In this document: positions 1-7,596 of the stretch, piece after piece | Position numbering within the stretch: the first letter of the stretch is position 1 | Layout: each line of letters begins with the position of its first letter | Assembly (NCBI GenBank): GCA_900768705.1 | Contig: CAAGEB010000075.1 | Location: 44,662-108,661 of the forward strand | Source of the DNA: Oscillospiraceae bacterium | GTDB lineage: Bacteria; Bacillota; Clostridia; Oscillospirales; Ruminococcaceae | Direction: 5' to 3' | Length of the DNA: 64,000 bases | Program-made: the position numbers and the translations under genes | Notes under the pieces: generated by a model | Databases searched by the model: none | Seen by the model: the letters and a program-made list of their open reading frames with translations, nothing else | What the model was told of the DNA's origin: nothing

Positions 1-708
1 TTGATACCATTCCTCGGCAAGCTTGGTTATTTTTCCCGAAATCAGCTTTTCGTCCCTTTTATCGTGAACCTTCTTGATAACTCCGTAAACCGATCCCAGA
101 ACTATTCCGATAAAGAGAGCGATAAACACCTTTGTTCCCAGAAGCAGCGAGGCGCCGAGCATCAGCTGAAGATCTCCGCCGCCCATTCCTCCGATCAGAA
201 CCAGTATTACGAACAGCACGCCTACGATTCCCATACAAATCAGCCGTTCGTACCATACTGCGTCGTCGGGGAAAAGGAAAATCGACGATATTCCCAGCAC
301 TGCAACGGTAATGCTGCACCAGTAGGGAATTTCAAAGTGGTCAATATCAATTCCGCTGAGTATAATCAGCACCGGGAACAGAACAGCTGCAACGGCGGTT
401 TTCAGTGAAAATCCGAATATTATGTATGCCAGCAGGTAGCTTACGGCGCAGATAAGCTCGATAATCATATACCGGGCTGAAACCTTTGCTCCGCAGTAGC
501 GGCATTTTCCACGGAGGAAAATCCAGCTGAAAATCGGAAACATATCATACCAGGCAAGCCTGTGTCCGCAGGAAAAACAGTGTGAAGGCTCGGTGACTAT
601 CGACTGCTTCAGCGGAGTACGGAGAATCACCACATTCAGGAAGCTTCCGATTACGGAGCCCAGAATGAACGCCAGCACTCCATATACAATTTGTGTTACA
701 TCGGGCAT
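1..708 (-). CDS. pilD: Prepilin peptidase/N-methyltransferase (partial, 3' end off the window)
   Basis: Membrane aspartyl protease of the A24 family that cleaves type IV prepilin leaders before the +1 Phe and usually N-methylates the new N-terminus. Translation of the minus strand from ATG 708 gives MPDVTQIVYG, an early GSFLNVVILR motif, two zinc-type CxxC pairs (CFSCG and CRYCG, about residues 45 to 75), the first catalytic Asp in GIDIDHFEIP and the second in GGMGGGD. Several hydrophobic helices fit a polytopic protein. The 236 codons seen have no stop, so only the extreme C-terminus is missing. GGAGGGG lies 9 bases before the ATG. It is divergent from pilB and presumably processes the four prepilins at 3.7-7.1 kb. 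The family assignment is firm; methylase activity is inferred from the Cys tetrad. Confidence 0.93.
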   Translation of the reverse strand, partial: MPDVTQIVYGVLAFILGSVIGSFLNVVILRTPLKQSIVTEPSHCFSCGHRLAWYDMFPIFSWIFLRGKCRYCGAKVSARYMIIELICAVSYLLAYIIFGFSLKTAVAAVLFPVLIILSGIDIDHFEIPYWCSITVAVLGISSIFLFPDDAVWYERLICMGIVGVLFVILVLIGGMGGGDLQLMLGASLLLGTKVFIALFIGIVLGSVYGVIKKVHDKRDEKLISGKITKLAEEWYQ

Positions 709-742
709 ATCAAATGACCCCTCCTTATTAAATGATACTTAT

Positions 743-771
743 ATTGTAGCACAGATTAAATAAGATTGCAA
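743..771 (-). promoter_or_regulatory. Sigma-A promoter of pilD
   Basis: On the minus strand TTGCAA (771-766) and TACAAT (748-743) are separated by 17 bases. The transcript would start near 736, about 28 bases before the pilD ATG. The -35 hexamer is self-complementary and is also the -35 of the divergent pilB promoter. Confidence 0.7.
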
Positions 772-795
772 GCGGTTTTGTCCGCTTAATATAAT
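766..795 (+). promoter_or_regulatory. Sigma-A promoter of pilB with embedded palindrome
   Basis: TTGCAA (766-771) and TATAAT (790-795) are separated by 18 bases. The spacer contains an inverted repeat, AAGCGG (770-775) and CCGCTT (782-787), which could be an operator. The -35 is shared with the pilD promoter on the other strand. Confidence 0.65.
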
Positions 796-842
796 CCGAT
801 ATAAAAACGGATCAAATGTTATCCCCGAAAGGAAGAATTGTT

Positions 843-2549
843 ATGGCGGTACCCGTTAAAAATGTGCCGATAGGTCAGATACTTATCGAAAATGGATTCA
901 TCAACGAAAAGCAGCTCCAGGACGCACTTGTCAAGCAGAAACAAAGCAACGGCAAGGTGCTGGGCGATGTTATGCTGGAAATGGGACTTGTGTCCGAAAC
1001 GCAGCTTGCTCAGGCACTTTCAATAAGGCTTAAAGTGCCATTTGTTGATTTGTCATCTGTGAAAGTCAATACCGACGCCGTTTCCAAAATACCGGAGGAA
1101 ACTGCGAGACAGAAGCTTGTGTTCGCTTATATGACGAACAACAACAGGCTTTTTGTTGCAACCAACGACCCGGTTAACTTCTATATATTTGAGGATCTCA
1201 AGGTTCAGACAGGAATGGATATCATTCCTCAGATATCCACGAAAACACAGATTGAGGCTGCAATCAGCCGCTATTATTCTTCTCAGGCAATGGACAGCAC
1301 CGTGTCCGAGCTGGAAAGCGAAGCAGACAGCAAGAACCTTCAGCAGGATCTGGCGGCGGCAGAGTCGGAGGGAAGAATCGACAACGCTCCTATTGTCCGT
1401 CTGGTTAATATGATGGTTGAAACCGCTTTCCGTGTAAACGCTTCGGATATTCATATTGAGGCATTCAAGGACAGAACCCGTATCCGTTTCAGAATCGACG
1501 GCGAGCTTGTGGAGCAGGATATGAAAATTCCGCCGTCCTTCCACAATTCAATCATCACCCGTATTAAAATCCTCGGCGGCATGAACATTGCCGAACGCCG
1601 TATCCCTCTGGACGGCCGTTTTGGAACGAGAATTGACGGCGTAAACCTTGATGTCCGTGTTTCCACGATTCCCTGCGTATGGGGCGAGAAATGCGTTATC
1701 CGTCTGCTTTCCACCGCAGATGAAAAGACCCGTAAAATTACCGACCTTGGTATGACGGATTATAACTACCAGATGTTCAAGCAGATAATCCGCTGCCCCA
1801 ACGGCGTTATGCTTGTTACAGGTCCTACCGGTTCCGGTAAGTCCACCACCCTTTATGCAACTCTCGGTGAGCTTTCACAGCCGAATGTAAACATTGTAAC
1901 GGTTGAGGACCCTGTGGAAAAGAAAATCGACGGCATAAACCAGTGCCAGATCAACGCCAAAGCGGGTATGACCTTCGCAGCGGCACTTCGTTCGATCCTT
2001 CGTCAGGACCCGGATATTATAATGGTCGGAGAAATCCGTGACGGCGAAACCGCCGATATCGCAATCCGTGCCGCAATCACGGGACACTTCGTTCTTTCTA
2101 CGCTTCATACCAACGACGCCGCTTCAACAATCGTCCGTCTTGTGGATATGGGCGTTGCACCTTATATGGTTGCCTCCTCATTGGTAGGAATAATTGCACA
2201 GCGACTTGTAAAGCTGCTTTGCAACAGCTGCAAGGAAACCGTTATGCTGGAGGATCCGGAAATGCTCAAGCTGATGAACAAAGATAAGCCTGTGCAGATC
2301 TGCAAACCTCATTCCGGCGGCTGCAAGGCTTGCCACGGTACGGGTTATTCCGGACGAACCGCAATTCACGAAATCATCGTTACCACGCCTGACATTAAAA
2401 TGCTTATTTCCAACGGCGCAACCGCAGAGGAAATCGGCGCACAGGCAACGAAAAACGGAACCCTGCTTCTTCGTGATAATGTCACAAAGATGGTTCTGGC
2501 AGGACGCACATCAATGGATGAGCTGATTAAGGCTACATATACCGTATAA
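843..2549 (+). CDS. pilB: Type IV pilus assembly ATPase PilB (GspE family)
   Basis: Cytoplasmic hexameric motor that powers pilus extension. The 568-residue product has an N-terminal MshEN/T2SSE_N-like domain (about residues 1-150). The secretion ATPase core has Walker A GPTGSGKST near residue 326, GEIRD near 395 and a histidine-rich TGHFVLSTLHTND segment. A zinc tetracysteine follows, CNSC near 459 and CKACHGTGYSGR near 493, typical of PilB/GspE and absent from PilT. An upstream in-frame ATG at 816 has no ribosome site; ATG 843 is preceded by AAAGGAAG and starts MAVPVKN, so 843 is chosen. It is followed after 62 bases by pilT. No pilC-type platform protein is adjacent. Confidence 0.95.
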   Translation: MAVPVKNVPIGQILIENGFINEKQLQDALVKQKQSNGKVLGDVMLEMGLVSETQLAQALSIRLKVPFVDLSSVKVNTDAVSKIPEETARQKLVFAYMTNNNRLFVATNDPVNFYIFEDLKVQTGMDIIPQISTKTQIEAAISRYYSSQAMDSTVSELESEADSKNLQQDLAAAESEGRIDNAPIVRLVNMMVETAFRVNASDIHIEAFKDRTRIRFRIDGELVEQDMKIPPSFHNSIITRIKILGGMNIAERRIPLDGRFGTRIDGVNLDVRVSTIPCVWGEKCVIRLLSTADEKTRKITDLGMTDYNYQMFKQIIRCPNGVMLVTGPTGSGKSTTLYATLGELSQPNVNIVTVEDPVEKKIDGINQCQINAKAGMTFAAALRSILRQDPDIIMVGEIRDGETADIAIRAAITGHFVLSTLHTNDAASTIVRLVDMGVAPYMVASSLVGIIAQRLVKLLCNSCKETVMLEDPEMLKLMNKDKPVQICKPHSGGCKACHGTGYSGRTAIHEIIVTTPDIKMLISNGATAEEIGAQATKNGTLLLRDNVTKMVLAGRTSMDELIKATYTV

Positions 2550-2611
2550 AATAAATCCTACCGCAGGAGCGGAATAAAACAGCTGCAAAGCAGCGAAAAG
2601 GAGTACTGACA

Positions 2612-3706
2612 GTGGAAGCTAACAGCAATATTATGGACATTAACAGAATTCTGGACGAGGCAAGAGACCTGGGATGCTCCGACCTGCATTTTACGGCAGG
2701 TCTGCCGCCGGTGGTTCGTCTGCACGGCTCAATCAGAAAGCTTTCCGGTTATCCGGACTGCACCGAGCCGATTATTGTAAACATCATCAATCAGATAACC
2801 TCTATCAAGCATAAATCCCAGATTTCCAAGGGACTGGATACCGACTTCTCCTATGTATCAACATCGGGTTATCGTCACAGAGTAAATGTTTACAGACAGA
2901 GAGGTTATCACGCTGTTGCAATTCGTTTGCTGAGAAATGATATTCCTACGCTGGCAGACCTTAATCTTCCGTCTATTCTCGGAGATTTTGCTCTTCATCC
3001 CCGTGGACTTGTGCTTGTTACAGGTCCTACAGGTTCCGGTAAATCTACCACACTGGCGGCAATGATCGACCATATCAACCGTCAGAGAAACTGCCACATC
3101 ATCACCGTTGAGGATCCTATCGAGTATCTGCATACTCACAAGCAGTCAATGGTAAATCAGCGTGAAATAGGTCAGGATGTAGATTCCTTTGCAGGTTCGC
3201 TTCGTGCGGCACTCCGTGAGGACCCGGATGTTATCCTCGTCGGAGAAATGCGTGACTTTGAAACTATCAACGCCGCTGTAACCGCCGCAGAAACAGGACA
3301 TCTGGTGCTTTCCACACTGCATACAACCGGTGCGGCTGAAACAATCGACCGTATTATAGATGTGTATCCCCCTCATTCACAGGGACAGATCCGTTCTCAG
3401 CTTGCCAACTCCATTGTGGGAATTATTTCCCAGACCCTTGTACCCACAGCGGACGGCAAGGGACGCTGCGCCGCTCTGGAAATTCTGGCGGCAACGGACG
3501 CTATCTGCGCTATGATCCGTGAGGGCAAGATCTTCCAGGTGCCTACCGCAATCGCAACAGGTAAGAAGAACGGAATGTTCACTCTGGATCAGGATCTGGC
3601 AAGACTTGTACGCAGCGGACGAATTGAGGACGCCGTTGCAAGAACACGCTGCAAGGATGTTAATGAATACAAGCGTTATCTGGAAATGGGAACTATGGCT
3701 CGCTGA
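2612..3706 (+). CDS. pilT: Type IV pilus retraction ATPase PilT
   Basis: Hexameric ATPase that depolymerises pili (twitching and retraction). It has 364 residues, the usual PilT length, with no MshEN domain and no zinc tetracysteine, which separates it from PilB. Walker A GPTGSGKST is near residue 137, the Asp box GEMRD near 210, and STLHTTGAAETIDRIID follows. The C-terminal AIRNLIRE-like motif of PilT is only partly kept (AMIREGKIFQV). The start is a GTG at 2612 behind AAAAGGAG; it gives MEANSNIMDINRIL. A small GCTGC-AAA-GCAGC hairpin (2582-2594) lies between pilB and this gene. Co-transcription with pilB and the first prepilin is likely. Confidence 0.94.
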   Translation: MEANSNIMDINRILDEARDLGCSDLHFTAGLPPVVRLHGSIRKLSGYPDCTEPIIVNIINQITSIKHKSQISKGLDTDFSYVSTSGYRHRVNVYRQRGYHAVAIRLLRNDIPTLADLNLPSILGDFALHPRGLVLVTGPTGSGKSTTLAAMIDHINRQRNCHIITVEDPIEYLHTHKQSMVNQREIGQDVDSFAGSLRAALREDPDVILVGEMRDFETINAAVTAAETGHLVLSTLHTTGAAETIDRIIDVYPPHSQGQIRSQLANSIVGIISQTLVPTADGKGRCAALEILAATDAICAMIREGKIFQVPTAIATGKKNGMFTLDQDLARLVRSGRIEDAVARTRCKDVNEYKRYLEMGTMAR

Positions 3707-3727
3707 TTCAAAGGCAGGTATTTATTT

Positions 3728-4378
3728 ATGAAAAAAGTGTTGGAGAAAAAGGGTTTCACGCTGGTGGAGCTTATCGTGGTTGTTGCGATAATCGGAGTGC
3801 TGGCTGCAATTCTTATTCCCACATTGTTCGGGGCTGTCCGGGAGGCGCAGGTAAACAATGCAAATACCTCCGCTTCCTCCATTCGTGAGAAAATGAACAT
3901 ATTTATGACAAAGGCGGAAATCGACGGCTATGGTATGGGTTCGTCAGAAACCTGCAATGCCCGTCTGGATATTTCCATCGGAGACGATAAGGTCTGGAAT
4001 GTTGCCACCGTTGCCGATAACGGAACTTTCAGCAGCACAGGAAGTCTGCAATGGACGGGAAGCGGCTCTGCGTCGGCGTCGGATCAGAATCCCGCAAATG
4101 CCGAGGAAGCTCTGGCAATCAATATGTCGAATATTTTCACAGACCTCAGAAATGCCTCCGTTGTGGCATATCTTAACGGCGGAAAAGTGGTTTATGTGGC
4201 GTTTGCCGAGAATGTGGCTCCGGCGGATATTATAGCCTCTGACGGCGCACCGGCGGTTGTGGGCGGAACAAATGCTCCATACACAGCTCCCGACAACGAC
4301 CCTTGGGGAGGAACGATAGCAGGATTTACTTCCCGGGGCTTCTGCTGCGGAACCTCGCCTATAGTTCCGAAGAGTTGA
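3728..4378 (+). CDS. Type IV prepilin-like protein 1
   Basis: Prepilin of 216 residues, 21 bases downstream of pilT. It has a short basic leader (MKKVLEKKG), a PilD cleavage site before FTLVELIVVVAIIGVLAA with the conserved Glu at +5, then a hydrophobic helix and a polar globular domain. The C-terminus carries adjacent cysteines (RGFCCG), a possible disulfide partner of the upstream Cys in SSETCNARL. It is the only one of the four pilins without an obvious promoter of its own, so it probably belongs to the pilB-pilT transcript. It could be a minor pilin or initiator. The signal is clear; which pilin role it plays is not. Confidence 0.88.
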   Translation: MKKVLEKKGFTLVELIVVVAIIGVLAAILIPTLFGAVREAQVNNANTSASSIREKMNIFMTKAEIDGYGMGSSETCNARLDISIGDDKVWNVATVADNGTFSSTGSLQWTGSGSASASDQNPANAEEALAINMSNIFTDLRNASVVAYLNGGKVVYVAFAENVAPADIIASDGAPAVVGGTNAPYTAPDNDPWGGTIAGFTSRGFCCGTSPIVPKS

Positions 4379-4513
4379 GAGCGTTATTGTAACAATATTG
4401 TGAGTTACACGGATTTATAGCTTGATTTATTGTTAAAATAGACAAAGCGGGTTTTAAAAACAATATGCTTTATACAAATTTCGGAGAATTGTAAAATATT
4501 TTTAAAAAAACCC

Positions 4514-4542
4514 TTGAAATTTTAAGGGAATTAAGTTATAAT
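4514..4542 (+). promoter_or_regulatory. Strong sigma-A promoter for the second (probable major) pilin
   Basis: TTGAAA (4514-4519), a 17-base spacer and TATAAT (4537-4542). Predicted transcription starts near 4550, leaving a leader of about 100 bases before the pilin gene. The 4379-4513 stretch is AT-rich and shows no ORF. Confidence 0.75.
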
Positions 4543-4590
4543 AAAATCACAAAAGGAAAACAACGGAAAGCCTTTTGAAACACAATCGGA

Positions 4591-4611
4591 TATAGCGGCG
4601 CTGCCGTTATA
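4591..4611 (+). other. Stem-loop in the 5' leader of the pilin mRNA
   Basis: TATAGCGGC and GCCGTTATA form a 9-pair stem (one G-U) with a GCT loop, about 40 bases into the predicted transcript and well before the AAGGAGGT ribosome site. A 5' stem of this kind often stabilises abundant mRNAs; that role is inferred. Confidence 0.5.
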
Positions 4612-4651
4612 CATAAACAAATTCTTTTTTACATTTAAGGAGGTCTTTACA

Positions 4652-5317
4652 ATGGTAAAGAAACTGCAGGCTTTAAAAGCCAAGAAGGGCTTTACACTGG
4701 TAGAGCTCGTTGTAGTAATCGCTATCATCGGCGTACTTGCTGCAATTCTTATTCCTACAATGATCGGTGTTGTTCAGGACTCCAGAATTTCTTCTGCTGA
4801 TACCGCAGCATCTCAGATCAGACAGCAGGTTACAACCTGGCTGACCAAGGCTGATACAGCAGGTCATACTTTTAAGGGTCCTGCTAGTCCTACCGCACTT
4901 GGTATCTCTGTTGCAAATGGCGTTTGGACATTTAACGGAGCAAATACTTCTTTGGCTGCGGATACTACTCCTTCGGCAAATGGTGAGTTCCTTGGTACTG
5001 GTTGGGAGTGGGGAACTACTTCTACTGCTGCTGGCGACAACAAGGAAAGCAATTTCTGCGGCTTTATGGCAGCAAATCTCTCTGATATCAAGAACGCCCT
5101 TGTTGTAATCTATGTTGACAAGGAAAAGTGCATTGGCGCAGCTTATATTGATGGTGGTACTTCTTCTGAATTGACCAATATGCCTACAGCTACTGAGTTT
5201 AACAGCGCAGCTGGTACATGCTCCAAGTTCTCTTCCAAGGCTGGTGTATCTGGCAACATCGTTGTTGGTACTAACCCCAAGCTCCAGAAGGCTTCTACTA
5301 GGTCTACTACAACCTGA
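4652..5317 (+). CDS. Type IV pilin, probable major pilin
   Basis: Prepilin of 221 residues: leader MVKKLQALKAKKG, cleavage before FTLVELVVVIAIIGVLAA with Glu at +5, then a Ser/Thr/Ala-rich globular domain. It shares long blocks with the next gene, including IGVVQDSRISSADTAASQIRQQ, NLSDI and YVDKEKCIGAAYI, and both keep two widely spaced cysteines (FCGFMA and EKCIG). Its codons are strongly biased to those of the window's translation genes (GCT, GGT, TCT, AAG), unlike the flanking pilins. With its own promoter, leader hairpin, strong AAGGAGGT and terminator, it looks like the abundant structural pilin. Ruminococcus albus pilA1/pilA2 offers a comparable tandem arrangement. Confidence 0.9.
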   Translation: MVKKLQALKAKKGFTLVELVVVIAIIGVLAAILIPTMIGVVQDSRISSADTAASQIRQQVTTWLTKADTAGHTFKGPASPTALGISVANGVWTFNGANTSLAADTTPSANGEFLGTGWEWGTTSTAAGDNKESNFCGFMAANLSDIKNALVVIYVDKEKCIGAAYIDGGTSSELTNMPTATEFNSAAGTCSKFSSKAGVSGNIVVGTNPKLQKASTRSTTT

Positions 5318-5365
5318 TAGTGGTGAGTGATTCTTTAGAGAATCAGAGCGGAATAAGCAATTCGT

Positions 5366-5395
5366 CCCCCGAGGCAATAGCCTCGGGGGATTTGC
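5366..5395 (+). terminator. Intrinsic terminator after the major pilin
   Basis: Ten-pair GC-rich stem CCCCCGAGGC/GCCTCGGGGG around an AATA loop. The following U-tract is short (ATTTG), so termination may be partial. Confidence 0.7.
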
Positions 5396-5428
5396 TGTAT
5401 GTAAATATTATATACCGCCGAAATTGTA

Positions 5429-5457
5429 TTGAAAAATTTTGCGGTACAGTTTATAAT
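5429..5457 (+). promoter_or_regulatory. Sigma-A promoter of the third pilin
   Basis: TTGAAA (5429-5434), 17-base spacer, TATAAT (5452-5457); start near 5465, about 40 bases before the next prepilin gene. Confidence 0.7.
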
Positions 5458-5507
5458 AAAAACAGCGGATTCCGACAAATTCCGCAAAATTTGTACGGAG
5501 GTAATTT

Positions 5508-6179
5508 ATGATAAAGAAATCAGGGAAACTAAAATCGGGCGGGGGCTTTACTCTGGTGGAGCTGGTGGTGGTAATCGCCATAATCGGAGTGCTTGCGGCA
5601 ATTCTTATTCCGGTGATGATAGGGGTTGTGCAGGATTCGAGAATATCTTCCGCAGATACGGCGGCGTCCCAGATAAGACAGCAGGCGTCAACCTTTTTCA
5701 CCAAGGCTGACGCCGCCGGGCACACCTTTACGGGACCCAACGATCCTGCCGCAGTTTGTTTTGCGGTAAGCAACGGAGTGTGGACAAAGACCACTGCGGG
5801 TTCCGGCGGTTCTCAAACCGGAAACAGCAATACTGCCGACGGTTCGTTTCTGGGAAATGTTTACGGTTGGGGTTCCGTCAGCACCAACGCAGATCCGGAA
5901 ACGGATTTTTGCGGCTATATGGCAAGAAATTTGTCCGACATCAGAAACGCTTACATTCAGATTTATGTTGACAAGGAAAAGTGCATAGGGGTTGCGTACA
6001 TTGAGAGCGGAACAAACAATCTGGCTTCAAAAATGCCTTCTCCGGGGGAATTTGCGTCTTCGGAGGGCGTTACCTTTGCATTCAGAGAAAAGGCGGGAGT
6101 TGCGGACAGCGTAATAGTCGGCACAAATCCCAAGCTAATGAAGCGGAGCGTTGCTCCTCCCTCCGTGCATAACGGCTGA
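5508..6179 (+). CDS. Type IV prepilin, paralogue of the major pilin
   Basis: Prepilin of 223 residues with leader MIKKSGKLKSGGG, cleavage before FTLVELVVVIAIIGVLAA and Glu at +5. About the first 70 mature residues are nearly identical in protein to the gene upstream, and the later FCGYMARNLSDIRNA and YVDKEKCIGVAYIE blocks are also shared. The DNA differs heavily at third positions (GTG, GCG and GGC here against GTT, GCT and GGT there). This is an old duplication with relaxed expression optimisation, so probably a weakly expressed or conditional pilin. It has its own promoter and a ribosome site ACGGAGGT. Confidence 0.88.
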   Translation: MIKKSGKLKSGGGFTLVELVVVIAIIGVLAAILIPVMIGVVQDSRISSADTAASQIRQQASTFFTKADAAGHTFTGPNDPAAVCFAVSNGVWTKTTAGSGGSQTGNSNTADGSFLGNVYGWGSVSTNADPETDFCGYMARNLSDIRNAYIQIYVDKEKCIGVAYIESGTNNLASKMPSPGEFASSEGVTFAFREKAGVADSVIVGTNPKLMKRSVAPPSVHNG

Positions 6180-6275
6180 CAATCCGGATAATTTGATATA
6201 TTGCACAAACCGAAACCCGGAAAATGGACATTTGCACAAATAATCGGATTTTCTGCAAAAAAATAAAAATACCTC

Positions 6276-6304
6276 TTGTAAATCTTTCCGGGATGGTATA
6301 TAAT
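6276..6304 (+). promoter_or_regulatory. Sigma-A promoter of the fourth pilin
   Basis: TTGTAA (6276-6281), 17-base spacer, TATAAT (6299-6304). The start near 6312 leaves a leader of about 55 bases before the AAGGAGG site at 6355. Confidence 0.65.
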
Positions 6305-6366
6305 TAAACATAGGAGTAACTGTACCTATTTTCGGAAAGCGTTTCCGCTGACATAAGGAGGAATAT

Positions 6367-7131
6367 ATGTTGATAAAGCGTCTGCAAAAGGGCTTCACTC
6401 TTATTGAGCTTGTAATTGTAATTGCAATAATTGCTGTTCTTGCGGCGGTGATTGCTCCCGGATTGAGCAATGGCGACGCTCTCCGTGATGCTGCGGCTTC
6501 GACGGCGGAAGATTTTTATGCCGCTGCACAAAGCCTGTTTACCAAGTATTCCAGATATGAAGCACCGCTCTCTCAGGCTATGAAGAATGAGGATAAGAAT
6601 AATGCCGTCATTGGATTTGCTTCAAATTTAGGCGGAAATTACCCTACTAAAACTTTTATTTTTATCGAAGTAACTGCTAAAAACGGTCATATTACAGCAA
6701 AAGCTGTAGGAAGCGACCATCTCGAGTATGCAATGAAGGCAGTTCTGAACAAGTCGGTAGAAACAGATACCTGCGAAAGCGAAAACTTCAATGATACGTT
6801 TGCCAGAGATCTGGACGGACTTATTGAATTGAAAAACGGATATTATTACGCCGTTGTCAGATTTGATGAGCCGATAGTAATTCCCAACGATTCCCGACCC
6901 ACATTGACGAATACGGTTCGTGTCAAGTGTACCGGATGGAGTGAAATTGAGCTTCCGCAAATAGCAGGAGCATTTGATACATATGTAATGAATCATCTTC
7001 TCTTTAAGGAAAGTAATCGCCTTTCAAACGGCACAGTCTTCGGAGTTTGTTCTTCTGTTGTCTCCGGCGTAATCGACGGAGAAGAAAAAATTATGGGAGA
7101 AGCAGGAACTTATTTCACATATGGCGTATAA
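6367..7131 (+). CDS. Type IV prepilin-like protein 4
   Basis: Prepilin of 254 residues with leader MLIKRLQKG, cleavage before FTLIELVIVIAIIAVLAAVIAPG and Glu at +5. Unlike the two paralogues upstream, its globular part is unrelated to them: it lacks the QDSRISSADTAA block and has a charged Asp/Glu/Lys-rich domain with cysteines at DTCES, VKCTG and GVCSS. It could be a minor or tip pilin or a pseudopilin with an adhesive role; nothing visible decides. It is monocistronic, with promoter upstream and terminator downstream. Confidence 0.85.
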   Translation: MLIKRLQKGFTLIELVIVIAIIAVLAAVIAPGLSNGDALRDAAASTAEDFYAAAQSLFTKYSRYEAPLSQAMKNEDKNNAVIGFASNLGGNYPTKTFIFIEVTAKNGHITAKAVGSDHLEYAMKAVLNKSVETDTCESENFNDTFARDLDGLIELKNGYYYAVVRFDEPIVIPNDSRPTLTNTVRVKCTGWSEIELPQIAGAFDTYVMNHLLFKESNRLSNGTVFGVCSSVVSGVIDGEEKIMGEAGTYFTYGV

Positions 7132-7172
7132 CTTATCGGAGTTGTCTCCGAATCGTTTAAAGACTATTAATG

Positions 7173-7200
7173 AAAGCGCATCGCAATGGTGCGCTTTTTT
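7173..7200 (+). terminator. Intrinsic terminator closing the pilus locus
   Basis: AAAGCGCA (7173-7180) pairs with TGCGCTTT (7190-7197) and runs into a T-tract. It separates the pilin genes from the flagellar operon. Confidence 0.8.
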
Positions 7201-7234
7201 GTCGAAAAAAACAGGTAAAAGTGCATATTTATGC

Positions 7235-7261
7235 TAAAGTTTATAGCGCAGCTGCCGATAA
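7235..7261 (+). promoter_or_regulatory. Sigma-28 (SigD/FliA) promoter of the flagellar late operon
   Basis: TAAA (7235-7238), exactly 15 bases, then GCCGATAA (7254-7261): a full match to the SigD/FliA consensus TAAA-N15-GCCGATAA. It lies about 70 bases before flgM. The downstream ribosome site is GGGGGCAG before ATG 7329. Confidence 0.88.
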
Positions 7262-7328
7262 TATAAATAAGGGAAAAGTGTGCGTAAGGCGCACAGCCCG
7301 GATTAATTTATGACAGGGGGCAGATTTT

Positions 7329-7595
7329 ATGGAGATTAAGGGCATTAACGGAATTATTTCCACCTACAAGACAACAAAAGCACAGGCTCCGAAAAAACAG
7401 ATTGCCGCCGCTGTAACAAAAACCAACACCGACAGAGTGGAATTCGGATTTCAGAGAGCAATTGACGCTGCCAAGGCAGAAATTGCAGGAGCGGTTCAGG
7501 CGGACGCTTCGCCTAAGGAATTGGTGGAAGCACAGGAAATCGCAGGGCAGGGAATTGCAGGTTCGGAAATCGCCGATTTGATTCTTATGGGGTGA
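7329..7595 (+). CDS. flgM: Anti-sigma-28 factor FlgM (probable)
   Basis: Small protein of 88 residues that should bind and hold the flagellar sigma factor until the hook is complete, when it is secreted. The N-terminus MEIKGINGIISTY matches the INGI..Y start typical of Gram-positive FlgM, followed by a low-complexity disordered stretch, a DRVEFGFQ block and C-terminal helices ending EIADLILMG. The C-terminal sigma-binding helices are Ala/Glu-rich and diverged, so the call leans on position: first gene after a SigD promoter and directly before flgN-flgK-flgL, as in Bacillus subtilis. It is one base short of touching flgN. Confidence 0.75.
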   Translation: MEIKGINGIISTYKTTKAQAPKKQIAAAVTKTNTDRVEFGFQRAIDAAKAEIAGAVQADASPKELVEAQEIAGQGIAGSEIADLILMG

Positions 7596-7596
7596 A

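Noticed and set aside
1..408. Plus-strand 135-codon frame at the left edge
   Set aside because: Antisense to the prepilin peptidase, whose catalytic motifs are clear on the minus strand.
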